Positions 9,508 to 18,699 of a stretch of 64,000 bases of DNA are shown one piece after another. Origin of the DNA: CALAGJ01 sp964293305 (GTDB lineage: Bacteria; Bacteroidota; Bacteroidia; Chitinophagales; Chitinophagaceae); assembly GCA_964293305.1 (NCBI GenBank), contig CAXYYO010000015.1, positions 1 through 64,000 of the forward strand, given 5' to 3'. The notes under the pieces were generated by a model. The model searched no databases. It saw nothing but the letters and a program-made list of their open reading frames with translations, and was not told the DNA's origin. How positions within the stretch are numbered: the stretch's first letter is position 1; each line of letters opens with the position of its first letter. The position numbers and the translations under genes were made by a program.

Positions 9508-9536
9508 TTGAAATTAGGTATGGCGATATACTTTTG
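9508..9536 (+). promoter_or_regulatory. Bacteroidota-type promoter of the HAD gene
   Basis: TTG at 9508-9510, an 18-base spacer and TACTTTTG at 9529-9536 match the TTG-N17-23-TAnnTTTG consensus. The ATG of the next gene is only four bases after the box, so the transcript may begin at or next to the start codon. Confidence 0.6.
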
Positions 9537-9540
9537 CAAC

Positions 9541-10155
9541 ATGTCATCCATAAAAAATATCGTTTTTGATTTAGGAGGTGTATTGATAGATATAGATGTA
9601 TCAAAAACAAATGATGCATTTAAGGTATTAGGTATTGACCAATTTCAACAATATTATTCCTTAACAGTAGCTAGCCCACTATTTGAAGCATTAGAAACTG
9701 GCGCCATAGAGCCGGAAGCCTTTTATGATTCACTTCGTAGCATTACCAACACTACTATTGAAGATATAAAACTACAAGAAGCCTGGAATGCATTATTATT
9801 GAATTGGAGAAAAGAAAGCGTACTCCACCTGCAAACACTTGCCAAGGATTTCAAGCTCTACCTTTTCTCAAATACAAATATTATTCATCACAATGCATTT
9901 ATGTCATATTTCACAGCACAAACAGGGCTTGCATCGTTTGATGATTTATTTACAAGCCTGTGGTATTCATTTGATAAAAAAGTTCGAAAGCCATATTTAT
10001 CCTCTTTTGAATTGCTCTTACAAACAGAACAATTATTACCGGAGGAAACAATATTTATTGATGATACAATCATCAATATTGAAGGCGCAAAAAAAGCAGG
10101 TATGCTCACACATCATTTATTGCAAAATGAAAAAATGGAAGACCTTATTTTTTAA
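9541..10155 (+). CDS. HAD superfamily hydrolase, YihX-like
   Basis: This 204-residue phosphatase-like enzyme has all four HAD motifs. Motif I is VFDLGGVL (nucleophile Asp10, with Gly in place of the usual second Asp, as in YihX/epoxide-hydrolase-like members). Motif II is LFSNTN, motif III is the Lys in KVRKPYLSSFE, and motif IV is FIDDT. A helical C1 cap is inserted after motif I. The family dephosphorylates small sugar phosphates; the substrate here is not identifiable. ATG at 9541 is chosen because an upstream in-frame ATG at 9499 lies before a good promoter and adds an unconserved hydrophobic stretch. It is convergent with the histidine kinase gene. Confidence 0.87.
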   Translation: MSSIKNIVFDLGGVLIDIDVSKTNDAFKVLGIDQFQQYYSLTVASPLFEALETGAIEPEAFYDSLRSITNTTIEDIKLQEAWNALLLNWRKESVLHLQTLAKDFKLYLFSNTNIIHHNAFMSYFTAQTGLASFDDLFTSLWYSFDKKVRKPYLSSFELLLQTEQLLPEETIFIDDTIINIEGAKKAGMLTHHLLQNEKMEDLIF

Positions 10156-10163
10156 TTGACTTA

Positions 10164-11210
10164 TCATCGCTTTGCTTCCAAGGTAAAGCCCACAGTTGTT
10201 CCTACATATTGCTTACTACGTACATGTATATTTTGTTGATGTGCTTCAATGATATGCTTACAAATAGCTAAACCAAGACCCGTACCTCCAATATTTCTGC
10301 TGCGGCTATCGTCTGTACGATAAAATCTTTCAAAAACACGTGGTATATGATCTTCTGAAATACCAATACCATCATCACTTATTTCAATTAATATATGTCG
10401 ATCGTCTGTGTTATAAACACCAGCTACAATAACACCGCCATTATTACCATATTTAATTGCATTCATCACTACATTCATAATGACTTGTGCAATTTTTTCT
10501 TTATCAGCGAACACTTCAATAGGGCTTTCGCAACCTTTTTTTAAAGACATGGTAATATGCCGATTGCTGGCTTTGAGCAGCAGTGATTCATAAGTGTCCC
10601 GAATCAAATGTTGAATGATAAAATTTTCTTTTAGTAATGGTTGCTCACCACTCTCTAATTTTGTAATCACATTCAAATCGTTTACCAGATTGACTAAGCG
10701 GGCTACATTTTTATTTGTGTTTTCCAAAAACCGCTTACTCATTTCAGGGTTTTCAAGGGCACCATCCAATAAGCTTTCTACATATCCCTGTATAGAAAAT
10801 ATAGGTGTCCTTAATTCATGCGATAAATTTAGCAAAAATTCCTTCCGATAGGTTTCATTAACCTGCAATGTTGCAATAGCATCCTCCTGTTGCTTCGCCC
10901 ATACTTCTACATCATCACTCACTTGAGCTATACTCTTAGCCGGAATTAAGTATTTATAATACATTTCTTCCTTATGACTTGCCTTTGTTTGGTAGATGTA
11001 TTTGTATATTAATTTTATTTTACGATAAATAAATTTATCCATCATAAATCTTACTAAAAACATACTGCCCAAAAACACAATGAGTATACTCCCCAAGGCC
11101 ACTAGCCAGTTTTTGTCATAGAGATAAAAAGCAACTCCTACTGGCACTGCAATACATAATGCAGTAAGTGCTGCTATTTGTGCCGGACTTGTATTTTTAC
11201 TTGAAAGCAT
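10164..11210 (-). CDS. PhoR-like sensor histidine kinase
   Basis: This 348-residue inner-membrane kinase has two adjacent N-terminal membrane segments (about 11-31 and 36-54) with almost no periplasmic loop. A dimerisation/phosphoacceptor domain carries His131 in NLSHELRTPIFSIQGY, and an ATPase domain carries the N box (MNVVMNAIKYG), the G1 box (EISDDGIGI), the F box (VFERFYRTD) and the G2 box (GGTGLGLAICKHI). No separate sensor domain is present, so it probably senses within the membrane or through a partner. No response regulator is adjacent; the OmpR-type regulator at 19148 is a candidate partner by type only. Confidence 0.92.
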   Translation of the reverse strand: MLSSKNTSPAQIAALTALCIAVPVGVAFYLYDKNWLVALGSILIVFLGSMFLVRFMMDKFIYRKIKLIYKYIYQTKASHKEEMYYKYLIPAKSIAQVSDDVEVWAKQQEDAIATLQVNETYRKEFLLNLSHELRTPIFSIQGYVESLLDGALENPEMSKRFLENTNKNVARLVNLVNDLNVITKLESGEQPLLKENFIIQHLIRDTYESLLLKASNRHITMSLKKGCESPIEVFADKEKIAQVIMNVVMNAIKYGNNGGVIVAGVYNTDDRHILIEISDDGIGISEDHIPRVFERFYRTDDSRSRNIGGTGLGLAICKHIIEAHQQNIHVRSKQYVGTTVGFTLEAKR

Positions 11211-11322
11211 ATTGCAAATATAATACTAGCCCTGCACTATATGGTATTGCATAAATTATGATATTGAATGCTGGTATATTTAAAATATTTGCTATACCGA
11301 CATTGCCGCTATATTGCGCCTT

Positions 11323-12582
11323 ATGAATAAATCAAAAAATCTTACTGTCAATATTCTAATTGCTATGGTAGTGGGTGCTATAGTAGGTTATATTATTTTC
11401 AGAACAGGTGATGCAGATTCGCATAAAAAATGGGCAGATAATTTAAAAATTCTAACTACTATTTTTTTGCGCTTAGTGCAAATGATTATTGCACCCCTTG
11501 TATTTACTACACTGGTTGTAGGTATTGCCAAGTTGGGAGATATTCAAACAGTAGGACGTATAGGAGGCAAAGCAATGCTTTGGTTTGTAAGTGCTTCCAT
11601 AGTGAGTCTGCTTACCGGCATGCTGTTAGTAAACTTATTAAAGCCTGGTGAAGCTATTAATATAGCAGGTGCCAGTACAGATGCCATAAAGGATTTGGCT
11701 GGTAAAACACAAGGCTTTACCCTTCAAAATTTTATTGAGCACGTTTTTCCAAAAAGTGTGGTGGCCGCCATGTCAGAAAATGAAATACTTCAAATAGTTG
11801 TATTTAGTATATTCTTTGGCATAGCTACAGCTGCATTTGGAGAAAAGGCAAAACCTGTAGTAAAAGCACTAGATGCTGCCAGTCATATTATATTAATCAT
11901 GGTTGGTTTTATTATGCGATTTGCACCTTATGGTGTGTTTGGTGCAATAGCTGCTGTAATAGCAGTAAATGGTCTTGATATCTTTGTTTTCTACGCAAAA
12001 TATTATTTCTCTTTTCTTGCCGGTATTGCTATTTTGTGGATCCTGCTATGCACGGTTGGTTTAATTATTTTAAAAGGGAGATTTAAAGATTTATTGAAGT
12101 TGATTGTACAACCCTTGGTTATAGCTTTTAGTACTACAAGCAGCGAGGCAGTGTTTCCAAAACTCACACAGCAGTTAGAGAAATTTGGGTGTAAGGATAA
12201 AATTGTATCCTTCATACTTCCATTGGGTTATTCATTCAATTTAGATGGGAGTATGATGTATATGACATTTGCAAGTATTACCATTGCGCAGGCATTCAAT
12301 ATACATTTAGATATAGGTACACAACTTACTATGTTACTGGCTTTAATGCTTACCAGCAAAGGAATTGCAGGAGTGCCGAGGGCAAGTTTGGTTGTAGTGT
12401 TGGCCACCTGTGCCATGTTTAAAATACCACCTGAAGGAGTAGCATTATTATTGCCGATAGATCATTTTTGTGATATGTTTCGTTCTGCTACCAATGTATT
12501 GGGAAATGCATTGGCTACAACTGTTGTAAGCAAATGGGAAAATGCTTTAGATGAACCAGCTACTACACTGGCAGAATCATAG
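11323..12582 (+). CDS. Dicarboxylate/amino acid:cation symporter (DAACS family)
   Basis: This 419-residue inner-membrane transporter couples uptake of glutamate, aspartate or C4-dicarboxylates to Na+ or H+. Family hallmarks are present: the HP1 serine-rich hairpin (AFSTTSSEAVFPKL), the TM7 motif NLDGSMMYMTF (NMDGT-like), the HP2 region SKGIAGVPRASLVVV, and the TM8 stretch LPIDHFCDMFRSATNVLGN with Asp and Arg/Asn substrate residues. ATG at 11323 is preferred to TTG at 11314. Arg near the HP1/TM8 substrate site cannot be assigned confidently, so glutamate versus dicarboxylate use stays open. It is convergent with lpxD with no visible terminator between them. Confidence 0.93.
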   Translation: MNKSKNLTVNILIAMVVGAIVGYIIFRTGDADSHKKWADNLKILTTIFLRLVQMIIAPLVFTTLVVGIAKLGDIQTVGRIGGKAMLWFVSASIVSLLTGMLLVNLLKPGEAINIAGASTDAIKDLAGKTQGFTLQNFIEHVFPKSVVAAMSENEILQIVVFSIFFGIATAAFGEKAKPVVKALDAASHIILIMVGFIMRFAPYGVFGAIAAVIAVNGLDIFVFYAKYYFSFLAGIAILWILLCTVGLIILKGRFKDLLKLIVQPLVIAFSTTSSEAVFPKLTQQLEKFGCKDKIVSFILPLGYSFNLDGSMMYMTFASITIAQAFNIHLDIGTQLTMLLALMLTSKGIAGVPRASLVVVLATCAMFKIPPEGVALLLPIDHFCDMFRSATNVLGNALATTVVSKWENALDEPATTLAES

Positions 12583-12600
12583 CAATGTTTATATAATACC

Positions 12601-13581
12601 TTAAATCTTTTTTTCATTGGGATAATAGTCATTCCATAGTTGATTGATTTTATCCCATAAAGCAGGAATGCGTTTTATCCAAACCATTTCTCTATTATGG
12701 CTCATGGCTTCTGATGCAGGCAGACCAAAATAAGTTTTATTGCCGGCAATTGTTTTTGTTACACCACTCTGCCCTAGCACGACAGCTCCGGCACCAATTG
12801 TTATTGTTTTATTTACTCCCACTTGCCCCCATAGTGTAACTCCATCTTCTACAGTAGTAGCACCGGCTATACCAACCTGAGATGCTATAAGGCAATTTCT
12901 TCCGATCTCCACATCATGACCCAAGTGTATTAAATTATCTAAGCGAGCTCCACGTTTTATTAAGGTAGCAGCTGTTACCCCTCTGTCTATTGTACAATTA
13001 CACCCTATTTCTACATCATCCTCAATAATTACTTCACCACAGCTCTGCATTTTTTTATACCAAACATCCCTGTTCTTTTTTGTATTATAATAAAATGCAT
13101 CACCGCCAATACGAGTACCAGATTGAATGATTACATTATTACCAATAGTTGTATAATCCATAATGGTAACATTTGGATGTATAACACAATTATTGCCAAT
13201 TTTTACAGACTTTCCTATAAACACATTTGGCATAATGATGGTGTCTAATCCAATCATTGCATCATCACTTATTGCAGTTGATGTAGGTTTAAATGGACGA
13301 AATGTTTGTACAATTTTTAAGTATGCTTCAAAGGGTTCTGTGCAGTACAATAAATTTTTCCCTTTGGGAATTATTACCTCTTTTGTGTTGATGATGATAT
13401 GTGTAGCAGCACTGTTTAAACAAGTGTCATAATACTTTGGATGATCTACAAAACATACATCGCCAACTTCCACTTTATGTATTTCATTTATGCCATTTGC
13501 AACAGCATTTTCATCACCAATTATTTCTGCTTGTATTAAACTTGCTATTTCACTTAAACTTTGTGCTTGTGGAAATTTCAT
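12601..13581 (-). CDS. lpxD: UDP-3-O-acylglucosamine N-acyltransferase LpxD
   Basis: LpxD adds the second acyl chain (N-acyl) in lipid A biosynthesis, using acyl-ACP. The 326-residue protein has an N-terminal uridine-binding domain (MKFPQAQSLSEIASLI...). A long left-handed beta helix of hexapeptide repeats follows, and the catalytic His lies in NLIHLGHDVEIG. A C-terminal helix ends at the stop. ATG at 13581 matches the family start; the TTG at 13602 is the end of the likely -7 box. It is not with lpxA or fabZ here, unlike in many proteobacteria. Confidence 0.95.
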   Translation of the reverse strand: MKFPQAQSLSEIASLIQAEIIGDENAVANGINEIHKVEVGDVCFVDHPKYYDTCLNSAATHIIINTKEVIIPKGKNLLYCTEPFEAYLKIVQTFRPFKPTSTAISDDAMIGLDTIIMPNVFIGKSVKIGNNCVIHPNVTIMDYTTIGNNVIIQSGTRIGGDAFYYNTKKNRDVWYKKMQSCGEVIIEDDVEIGCNCTIDRGVTAATLIKRGARLDNLIHLGHDVEIGRNCLIASQVGIAGATTVEDGVTLWGQVGVNKTITIGAGAVVLGQSGVTKTIAGNKTYFGLPASEAMSHNREMVWIKRIPALWDKINQLWNDYYPNEKKI

Positions 13582-13599
13582 TCTTAAAAATATTTGTAA

Positions 13600-13607
13600 C
13601 AAAATTA
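13600..13607 (-). promoter_or_regulatory. Candidate -7 box of lpxD
   Basis: On the minus strand the sequence reads TAATTTTG, a full match to TAnnTTTG, 18 bases before the lpxD ATG. No TTG element at the usual spacing was found, so support is partial. Confidence 0.4.
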
Positions 13608-14002
13608 ATGAAGATGAATATTTTTTACGATTGATTGTTATTTATTTTCAAATAAATATTTAAACAATTCATTCCAATCATTCAATAATACTTTGTTAAT
13701 CATACAATGCTATACAGCACAAAATATTTATTTTAAATATTTACATTGATACGCTGAAACTCAATAATGACAATAGTTGTAGATATCCATGTATAAAATC
13801 ATCATACACATTTTGCATATCATAAATTGTAAAATACTATCATGATTGTATGAAAATATTTATGCATCAAAAATCATAATGCACAAATGCCAAATAAATT
13901 GTGCATAAAAAATATGACGATTTTTTTTGCATGTGTACAAACTATCTCTAATATTGTCAAGGGAATTAAATATTCCTTTACTTACTAACACATTTGTTAT
14001 AC
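13608..14002. other. AT-rich intergenic region between divergent lpxD and the pseudouridine synthase gene
   Basis: No coding sequence is evident here. It contains short AT-rich palindromes: a 9-bp perfect stem (13639-13647 with 13650-13658) and an 8-bp stem ATGCACAA/TTGTGCAT (13879-13886 with 13899-13906). It must hold promoters for both flanking genes. Confidence 0.6.
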
Positions 14003-14028
14003 AAGAATCCCGCCCCGGCGGGATTCTT
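14003..14028. repeat. GC-rich 12-bp perfect inverted repeat
   Basis: AAGAATCCCGCC (14003-14014) and its exact complement (14017-14028) are separated by two bases, 12 bases before the ATG of the pseudouridine synthase gene. No T run follows, so it is a poor terminator in that direction. It may be a leader hairpin or a REP-like element. Confidence 0.7.
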
Positions 14029-14040
14029 CATTCTATAAAA

Positions 14041-14634
14041 ATGCATCGTTATTTCATACTAAATAAGCCTTATCAAGTACTCTGTCATTTTGGAGAAACA
14101 CCAGGAAAAAAAACATTGAGAGATATTGTAACAGTTCCAAAAAATATTTACCCTGTTGGTCGTTTAGATGAAGACAGTGAAGGACTTTTATTACTGACTG
14201 ACGATACATCAATTAATCAACGATTACTACATCCATCATTTAAGCATGAGCGTATTTATCATGTACAAGTAGAAGGTAGTATAACAGAAGCTGCGCTTAA
14301 ACAAATAGCGAATGGAGTTACCATCACAGTAAATCATGCAGCCTATCTTACAGCACCTTGCAAGGCATCTCTATTAAAGGATATAAATCACATTGTACCA
14401 CGAAATCCTCCTGTAAGATATAGAGCTTCAATTCCTGATTCATGGATTCAACTTACACTCACGGAAGGCAAAAATAGACAGGTACGAAAAATGACCGCAA
14501 GCGTAGGATATCCTACCTTGAGATTAATAAGACATAGCATTGGTGCCATTCAATTGGGTGGGTTATTGCCGGGGGCATACAAAAAAATAAGCAGAAATAG
14601 TTTTTATCAAAAACTCTTTGAAGAAAATGAATGA
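14041..14634 (+). CDS. Pseudouridine synthase, RsuA/RluE type
   Basis: This 197-residue enzyme isomerises a uridine in rRNA to pseudouridine. The signature is GRLDEDSEGLLLLTDD, whose Asp after RL is the catalytic residue. Other family motifs are the N-terminal RYFILNKPYQVLCHF and WIQLTLTEGKNRQVRKM near the C terminus. There is no S4 RNA-binding domain, which suggests RluE, the short member acting on 23S rRNA, rather than RsuA, RluB or RluF. ATG at 14041 fits the family; an upstream frame extension would run through the GC-rich hairpin. The exact rRNA site is not provable from this sequence. Confidence 0.9.
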   Translation: MHRYFILNKPYQVLCHFGETPGKKTLRDIVTVPKNIYPVGRLDEDSEGLLLLTDDTSINQRLLHPSFKHERIYHVQVEGSITEAALKQIANGVTITVNHAAYLTAPCKASLLKDINHIVPRNPPVRYRASIPDSWIQLTLTEGKNRQVRKMTASVGYPTLRLIRHSIGAIQLGGLLPGAYKKISRNSFYQKLFEENE

Positions 14635-14779
14635 TCTGCTGTAGAATTTTTTGAACTAGAATATCCATCATCGCTCTCATACTCTATCGGGGTTTAAAAA
14701 TTAAATGAAAAAAGCTCAATGATGAATTGAATATTTAAATAGATAATGATAACTTGAGCAGGTTCTAAAATTGCACAAA

Positions 14780-16231
14780 ATGAAAGAAAAAAATAAAACT
14801 CAGGCATCAAAAAGTCGTAGGAAATTCTTAAGCAACGTATTAACTGCATCAGTAGGATTTTATATCTTACCACGTCATGTATTGGGTCGTGGATTTGTTG
14901 CTCCCAGCGATAAACTTCGCATAGCCGCAATAGGTGCTGGAGGCAAAGGAGAAAGTGATATTGCTATGTTTTATGCAAGCAATAAAGCAGATATTGTTTC
15001 GCTCTGCGATGTGGATGACAGACAGTCATTAGCCACACGCAAAAAATTTCCTAAAGCCACCTACTACAAAGACTTTAGAGAGATGCTTTTGAAAGAGCAT
15101 AAAAATATTGATGCTGTATCAGTATCCACACCAGATCATCAGCATGCAGTAGCAGCCATGGCAGCTATGCAGCTACATAAACACGTATATGTACAAAACC
15201 CGCTTTCACACGATATTTATGAAGCTCGTATGCTTACAAAAGCAGCACATACACACCAGGTAGTAACACAAATGGGCAATCAGGGAGCTAGTGGGGATGG
15301 TGTACGTTTATTAATAGATTGGTATAAAGCAGGGCTTATAGGAGATGTGCACACTGTGCATTGTTTTACGGACAGGCCGGTATGGCCACAGGGCATACCA
15401 CGCCCAGCGGCACAACCAAAAATTCCGAATGATTTGGACTGGAAATTATGGTTGGGCACCGCTCCCCAAAAAGATTATATAGATGGCCTTGTGCCATTTA
15501 ATTGGCGTGGCTGGTGGGATTATGGCACAGGTGCTTTAGGAGATATGGGTTGTCATATCATTGCACCTGCATTTCAAGTATTAGAGCCAGATTATCCTGT
15601 ATCTGCGGAGTGCAGTGTTGCTGCTTTTTATAATGCCCCTTGGCAAAAAGTATATAACCCGGAAAGTTGCCCACCCGCATCTCATATTGTACTACAATTT
15701 CCTGCCCACAATGGAAAACCTTCGTTTACCATGCATTGGTATGATGGTGGCATACAACCTGAAAAGCCGGAAGAATTAAAGGGCAATGAGCTGATGGGCG
15801 ATGGTGGCAATGGCACACTATTCATTGGCACAAAAGGAAAAATGATGTGTGGCACTTATGGTGCTAATCCACAACTACTACCCGTTTCAAAGACTTTAGA
15901 AACAATAGTTCCACAAACGATAGAGCGTGTACCCGGTGGCGATGATGGCCATTATGCAGCTTGGGTGCAAGCATGCATTGCCGGTTATGGTAGCAAAGAA
16001 GCAGAAGCATTGAGTAGTAGATTTGATGTAGCTGGTCCACTTACGGAAACAGTGCTAATGGGCAATCTTGCTTTACAGAGTTATGATATACGCACCAAGG
16101 CAAAAGCAGGTTGGAATTTTCCCGGAAGAAATATTCAATTGAAATGGGATGGACCAAATATGGAGGTTACAAATTTTGAAGCAGCCAATGCATTTGTAAA
16201 GAGAACTTACAGTCAGGGCTGGACTTTGTAA
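14780..16231 (+). CDS. Tat-exported Gfo/Idh/MocA family oxidoreductase
   Basis: This 483-residue NAD(P)-dependent oxidoreductase has an N-terminal twin-arginine signal (KSRRKFLSNVLTASVG, Arg13-Arg14), so it should reach the periplasm folded with its cofactor. The Rossmann motif RIAAIGAGGKG is at about 47-57 and the conserved VSVSTPDHQHA follows. The C-terminal domain has GALGDMGCHIIAPAF. Family members act on sugars, inositols or glycosides, and Tat-exported ones in Bacteroidota are typically linked to glycan use; the substrate here is unknown. ATG at 14780 is chosen over TTG at 14771. It is followed 62 bases later by pyrophosphatase in the same direction. Confidence 0.9.
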   Translation: MKEKNKTQASKSRRKFLSNVLTASVGFYILPRHVLGRGFVAPSDKLRIAAIGAGGKGESDIAMFYASNKADIVSLCDVDDRQSLATRKKFPKATYYKDFREMLLKEHKNIDAVSVSTPDHQHAVAAMAAMQLHKHVYVQNPLSHDIYEARMLTKAAHTHQVVTQMGNQGASGDGVRLLIDWYKAGLIGDVHTVHCFTDRPVWPQGIPRPAAQPKIPNDLDWKLWLGTAPQKDYIDGLVPFNWRGWWDYGTGALGDMGCHIIAPAFQVLEPDYPVSAECSVAAFYNAPWQKVYNPESCPPASHIVLQFPAHNGKPSFTMHWYDGGIQPEKPEELKGNELMGDGGNGTLFIGTKGKMMCGTYGANPQLLPVSKTLETIVPQTIERVPGGDDGHYAAWVQACIAGYGSKEAEALSSRFDVAGPLTETVLMGNLALQSYDIRTKAKAGWNFPGRNIQLKWDGPNMEVTNFEAANAFVKRTYSQGWTL

Positions 16232-16293
16232 ATAAATGAATGATTTTTTATATATAGAAATGCGTATTCATTAAAATGATTTTTTTGCATAAA

Positions 16294-16848
16294 ATGAAAG
16301 AAAATATACAAACAGTATTACATCCCTGGCATGGTGTATCTTATGGTGATGAAGCACCAAGTTTTGTAAATGCAGTGGTGGAGATACCACAAGGCAGTAG
16401 GTGTAAATATGAAATAGATAAAGCCAGTGGTTTATTAAAATTAGACAGGGTTATTTATTCATCATTTCATTATCCAATGAATTATGGCTTTATACCCCGT
16501 ACTTATGGTGGAGATAAAGACCCTTTAGATATACTCGTTATATCATCATTGCCGGTACAGGCACTTACGCTTATGAAAGCCAAAGTAATAGGTGTAATGC
16601 AGATGGTGGACAGTGGGGATGATGATGATAAAATTATTGCTGTAAGTGCAAATGATCCTGCTGTTAATCATTATAACAATATTGAAGAACTACCCAAACA
16701 TTTTTTTGATGAACTACGACATTTTTTTGAGGAGTATAAAAAATTAGAAAATAAAACAGTAGTAGTTGAAGAGTTTGGTGATAAAACAACTGCTTTAAGA
16801 ATTATTCAAGAAGCAATTGATTTCTATAAGGAATGTTTTGGGGATTAG
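16294..16848 (+). CDS. ppa: Inorganic pyrophosphatase (family I)
   Basis: The enzyme hydrolyses pyrophosphate to two phosphates, pulling biosynthetic reactions forward; it is cytosolic. The 184-residue sequence has the family I features: EIPQGSRCKYEID, YPMNYGFIPRTYGGDKDPLDILV (with the D-x-D-P-x-D metal-binding signature), and a second acidic cluster DSGDDDDKIIAV. Length is close to the E. coli-type hexameric enzyme. ATG at 16294 is preferred, but an in-frame ATG at 16276 would add six residues; a TTTTTTTTGC stretch between the two looks like a -7 element, which favours the later start. Confidence 0.95.
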   Translation: MKENIQTVLHPWHGVSYGDEAPSFVNAVVEIPQGSRCKYEIDKASGLLKLDRVIYSSFHYPMNYGFIPRTYGGDKDPLDILVISSLPVQALTLMKAKVIGVMQMVDSGDDDDKIIAVSANDPAVNHYNNIEELPKHFFDELRHFFEEYKKLENKTVVVEEFGDKTTALRIIQEAIDFYKECFGD

Positions 16849-16876
16849 TGAGTGCTTAAAACACAATCATTATTTC

Positions 16877-16910
16877 AAAATGTATTCTACTATTTTGGTA
16901 CATTTTTTAA
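16877..16910 (+). terminator. Possible weak terminator after pyrophosphatase
   Basis: AAAATGTA (16877-16884) pairs with TACATTTT (16899-16906), with a 14-base loop and a following T run. The stem has only two G-C pairs, so support is weak. Confidence 0.4.
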
Positions 16911-17080
16911 ATCATCTTTAGCTAACAAGAAATTTTCAATTGTGATTTATTCATTAAATATTTGCCTTAAAAAAAGCAAATAACTTTGTAGACCTTATCG
17001 TAAAAGAAAAGTCATTTTTTCCTTTTTTTAAAAATAAATTTGGTTTGTATTGTTCTATTTTTTTTTGAGAAATTTTAAAA

Positions 17081-17740
17081 ATGAAAAGAAAACTTTTAAC
17101 CATCGCATGTGTGGTATTGCTTGCAGCATGCAAACAATCTTTAACAGAGCCTTCAACTTCTACCACAGTAGAAAATGAAAAGGCAACAGCACTATTAAAC
17201 ATGCCTGACGCTGCTACACAGCGCCAAGCATTTTCACTCCTTTCTGCTCAAGATAAAGCAGCAGTATGGCAACAACATTTTGTAGATTTTGTAGCAAGCC
17301 ATACACTCCATGAAAAGCAGTTATTACTTATTGAGGAGCTTAAAGACATAGCTATAGCAGAAAATTTTGCCAGTGAAAAAGCAGCAGCTATTGTAGAAGT
17401 AAAATTTGCAAAGCCGTGGATGAAAAAGGCTGAAGAGAATTTTACCGGTAAGGAAATTATGGAGCTTGTATTGGAATTAAAACCAATTAATGTTACTTCA
17501 CAAACAGAAGGAAAATTTGCTGATGAACAATGCCAATGTGCAGTGGGTTCGAAATTTACTTGCTATTCAGCTACCATAGGAATTCCGTCAGGTGTAAATG
17601 TAACTTACCAAGAATGCACCTTAACACAAGCGTGTCATGTAGTGGGTTATGACGGAATAGGTGGTAGTGGTTGTGGCTTTATGATGATGTGTAGTTGCAA
17701 TGGCAATCAATGTGGAACTGGAACACCAAATCCTGCATAA
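17081..17740 (+). CDS. Fulvocin C-related cysteine-rich lipoprotein
   Basis: This 219-residue protein has a lipoprotein signal (LLAAC, lipid-bearing Cys17). A helical middle part (about 45-140) follows, with FSLLSAQDKAAVWQQHFVDF typical of the fulvocin C-related family as I know it. From residue 151 to the end there is a small cysteine-rich tail with nine Cys in the order C-x-C, C, C, C, C, C-x-C, C. Its end, GCGFMMMCSCNGN, matches the C-terminal pattern of the Myxococcus peptide fulvocin C as I recall it. The tail could be released as a disulfide-bonded peptide or remain a surface domain; bacteriocin activity is not shown. Fifteen bases downstream lies a thioredoxin-like membrane protein that could form or reduce its disulfides. 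Confidence 0.72.
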   Translation: MKRKLLTIACVVLLAACKQSLTEPSTSTTVENEKATALLNMPDAATQRQAFSLLSAQDKAAVWQQHFVDFVASHTLHEKQLLLIEELKDIAIAENFASEKAAAIVEVKFAKPWMKKAEENFTGKEIMELVLELKPINVTSQTEGKFADEQCQCAVGSKFTCYSATIGIPSGVNVTYQECTLTQACHVVGYDGIGGSGCGFMMMCSCNGNQCGTGTPNPA

Positions 17741-17755
17741 AATATTTATAAAAAA

Positions 17756-18691
17756 TTGACAAAACAAACAACAGACAACTTACATTGGTATCAAACCAAA
17801 GCATTTAAAATTATACTATTTGTATTAGCCAATTTGCTTTCTGCTTTTTCTCATTTTTATATGCCAAGATGGGATTATTATATGATATGGGCCGTTATAA
17901 TTTTGTTACCATTCGCACTCATATTATCTTTAACTGGTGCATCCAATAAGTGGATTTTATCACTACCTGTTCCAGTTATTCTTTTGTGGATTGGCGTGTT
18001 AGCATTTAACTCCGATTTTTCTGAACCAATTTTGCTTGGACTTTTGGGAATGCTTGGGGGAAGTGTTGTACTGTATTTTTGTCTGTTGTTTAACAATAAA
18101 GCCATTTTTAAAATAGTGAGTTTGACTGCTTTTTCTGTTTTGGCCTTTCTGTTTGTACCAAGATGGTCAAGTAATTATAGAATGTCAATGGGAAATGTTT
18201 TTGACTTGGCAAAATATGCTACTCAGGGTGTAAAACAGGATTCTATTTATGCCTTCCAATATTATCGAATTGATGGAAGAGATTCTTTCAAATTGAAAAG
18301 AACAGATAAGAAAATTCTTTTAGACTTTTGGCGGCTTAGTTGTCTTCCATGCATAGAAGAGTTGCCAAATATATATGACCTTATTGAGCAAAACCCATAT
18401 CCTGATGAATATGAGATATATAGTATATTGCTTCCAGACTCCAGAAAGGATTCATTATTAGATGCTGATATTCGCAGGGCTTTAAAGAAAAGTAATCCCA
18501 ATTTTATTTTTAATCCAGATCCTGATGCTGGTAAAAAAATTGGCATTCATGCGCTACCGCAATTTATTTTACTAGATTCATCCGGACAGGTTTTGGAAAC
18601 TGGCGTAGCATCTAATTATGAACATTATGATGGAAATTTGAACAACGTGTTGAAACGTTGGAAGATTACTAATAGTTACCCTAAAAAATAA
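17756..18691 (+). CDS. Membrane-anchored thioredoxin-like protein
   Basis: This 311-residue protein starts at TTG 17756. The first ~135 residues hold about five membrane segments (for example FKIILFVLANLLSAFSHFYM and ILLGLLGMLGGSVVLYFCLLF). The rest is a TlpA/AhpC-type thioredoxin domain with the redox motif C-L-P-C in KILLDFWRLSCLPCIEEL and a late cis-Pro strand in IGIHALPQFILLDSSG. It should face the periplasm and exchange thiols and disulfides. The TTG start follows the fulvocin-like gene by 15 bases, and the DUF1573 gene follows by eight, so the three form one operon. Specific action on the cysteine-rich lipoprotein is inference from this arrangement. Confidence 0.8.
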   Translation: MTKQTTDNLHWYQTKAFKIILFVLANLLSAFSHFYMPRWDYYMIWAVIILLPFALILSLTGASNKWILSLPVPVILLWIGVLAFNSDFSEPILLGLLGMLGGSVVLYFCLLFNNKAIFKIVSLTAFSVLAFLFVPRWSSNYRMSMGNVFDLAKYATQGVKQDSIYAFQYYRIDGRDSFKLKRTDKKILLDFWRLSCLPCIEELPNIYDLIEQNPYPDEYEIYSILLPDSRKDSLLDADIRRALKKSNPNFIFNPDPDAGKKIGIHALPQFILLDSSGQVLETGVASNYEHYDGNLNNVLKRWKITNSYPKK

Positions 18692-18699
18692 TTTAAATT

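Noticed and set aside
13927..14040. Upstream extension of the pseudouridine synthase
   Set aside because: It would run through the GC-rich hairpin and precede the conserved MHRYFILNKP start.
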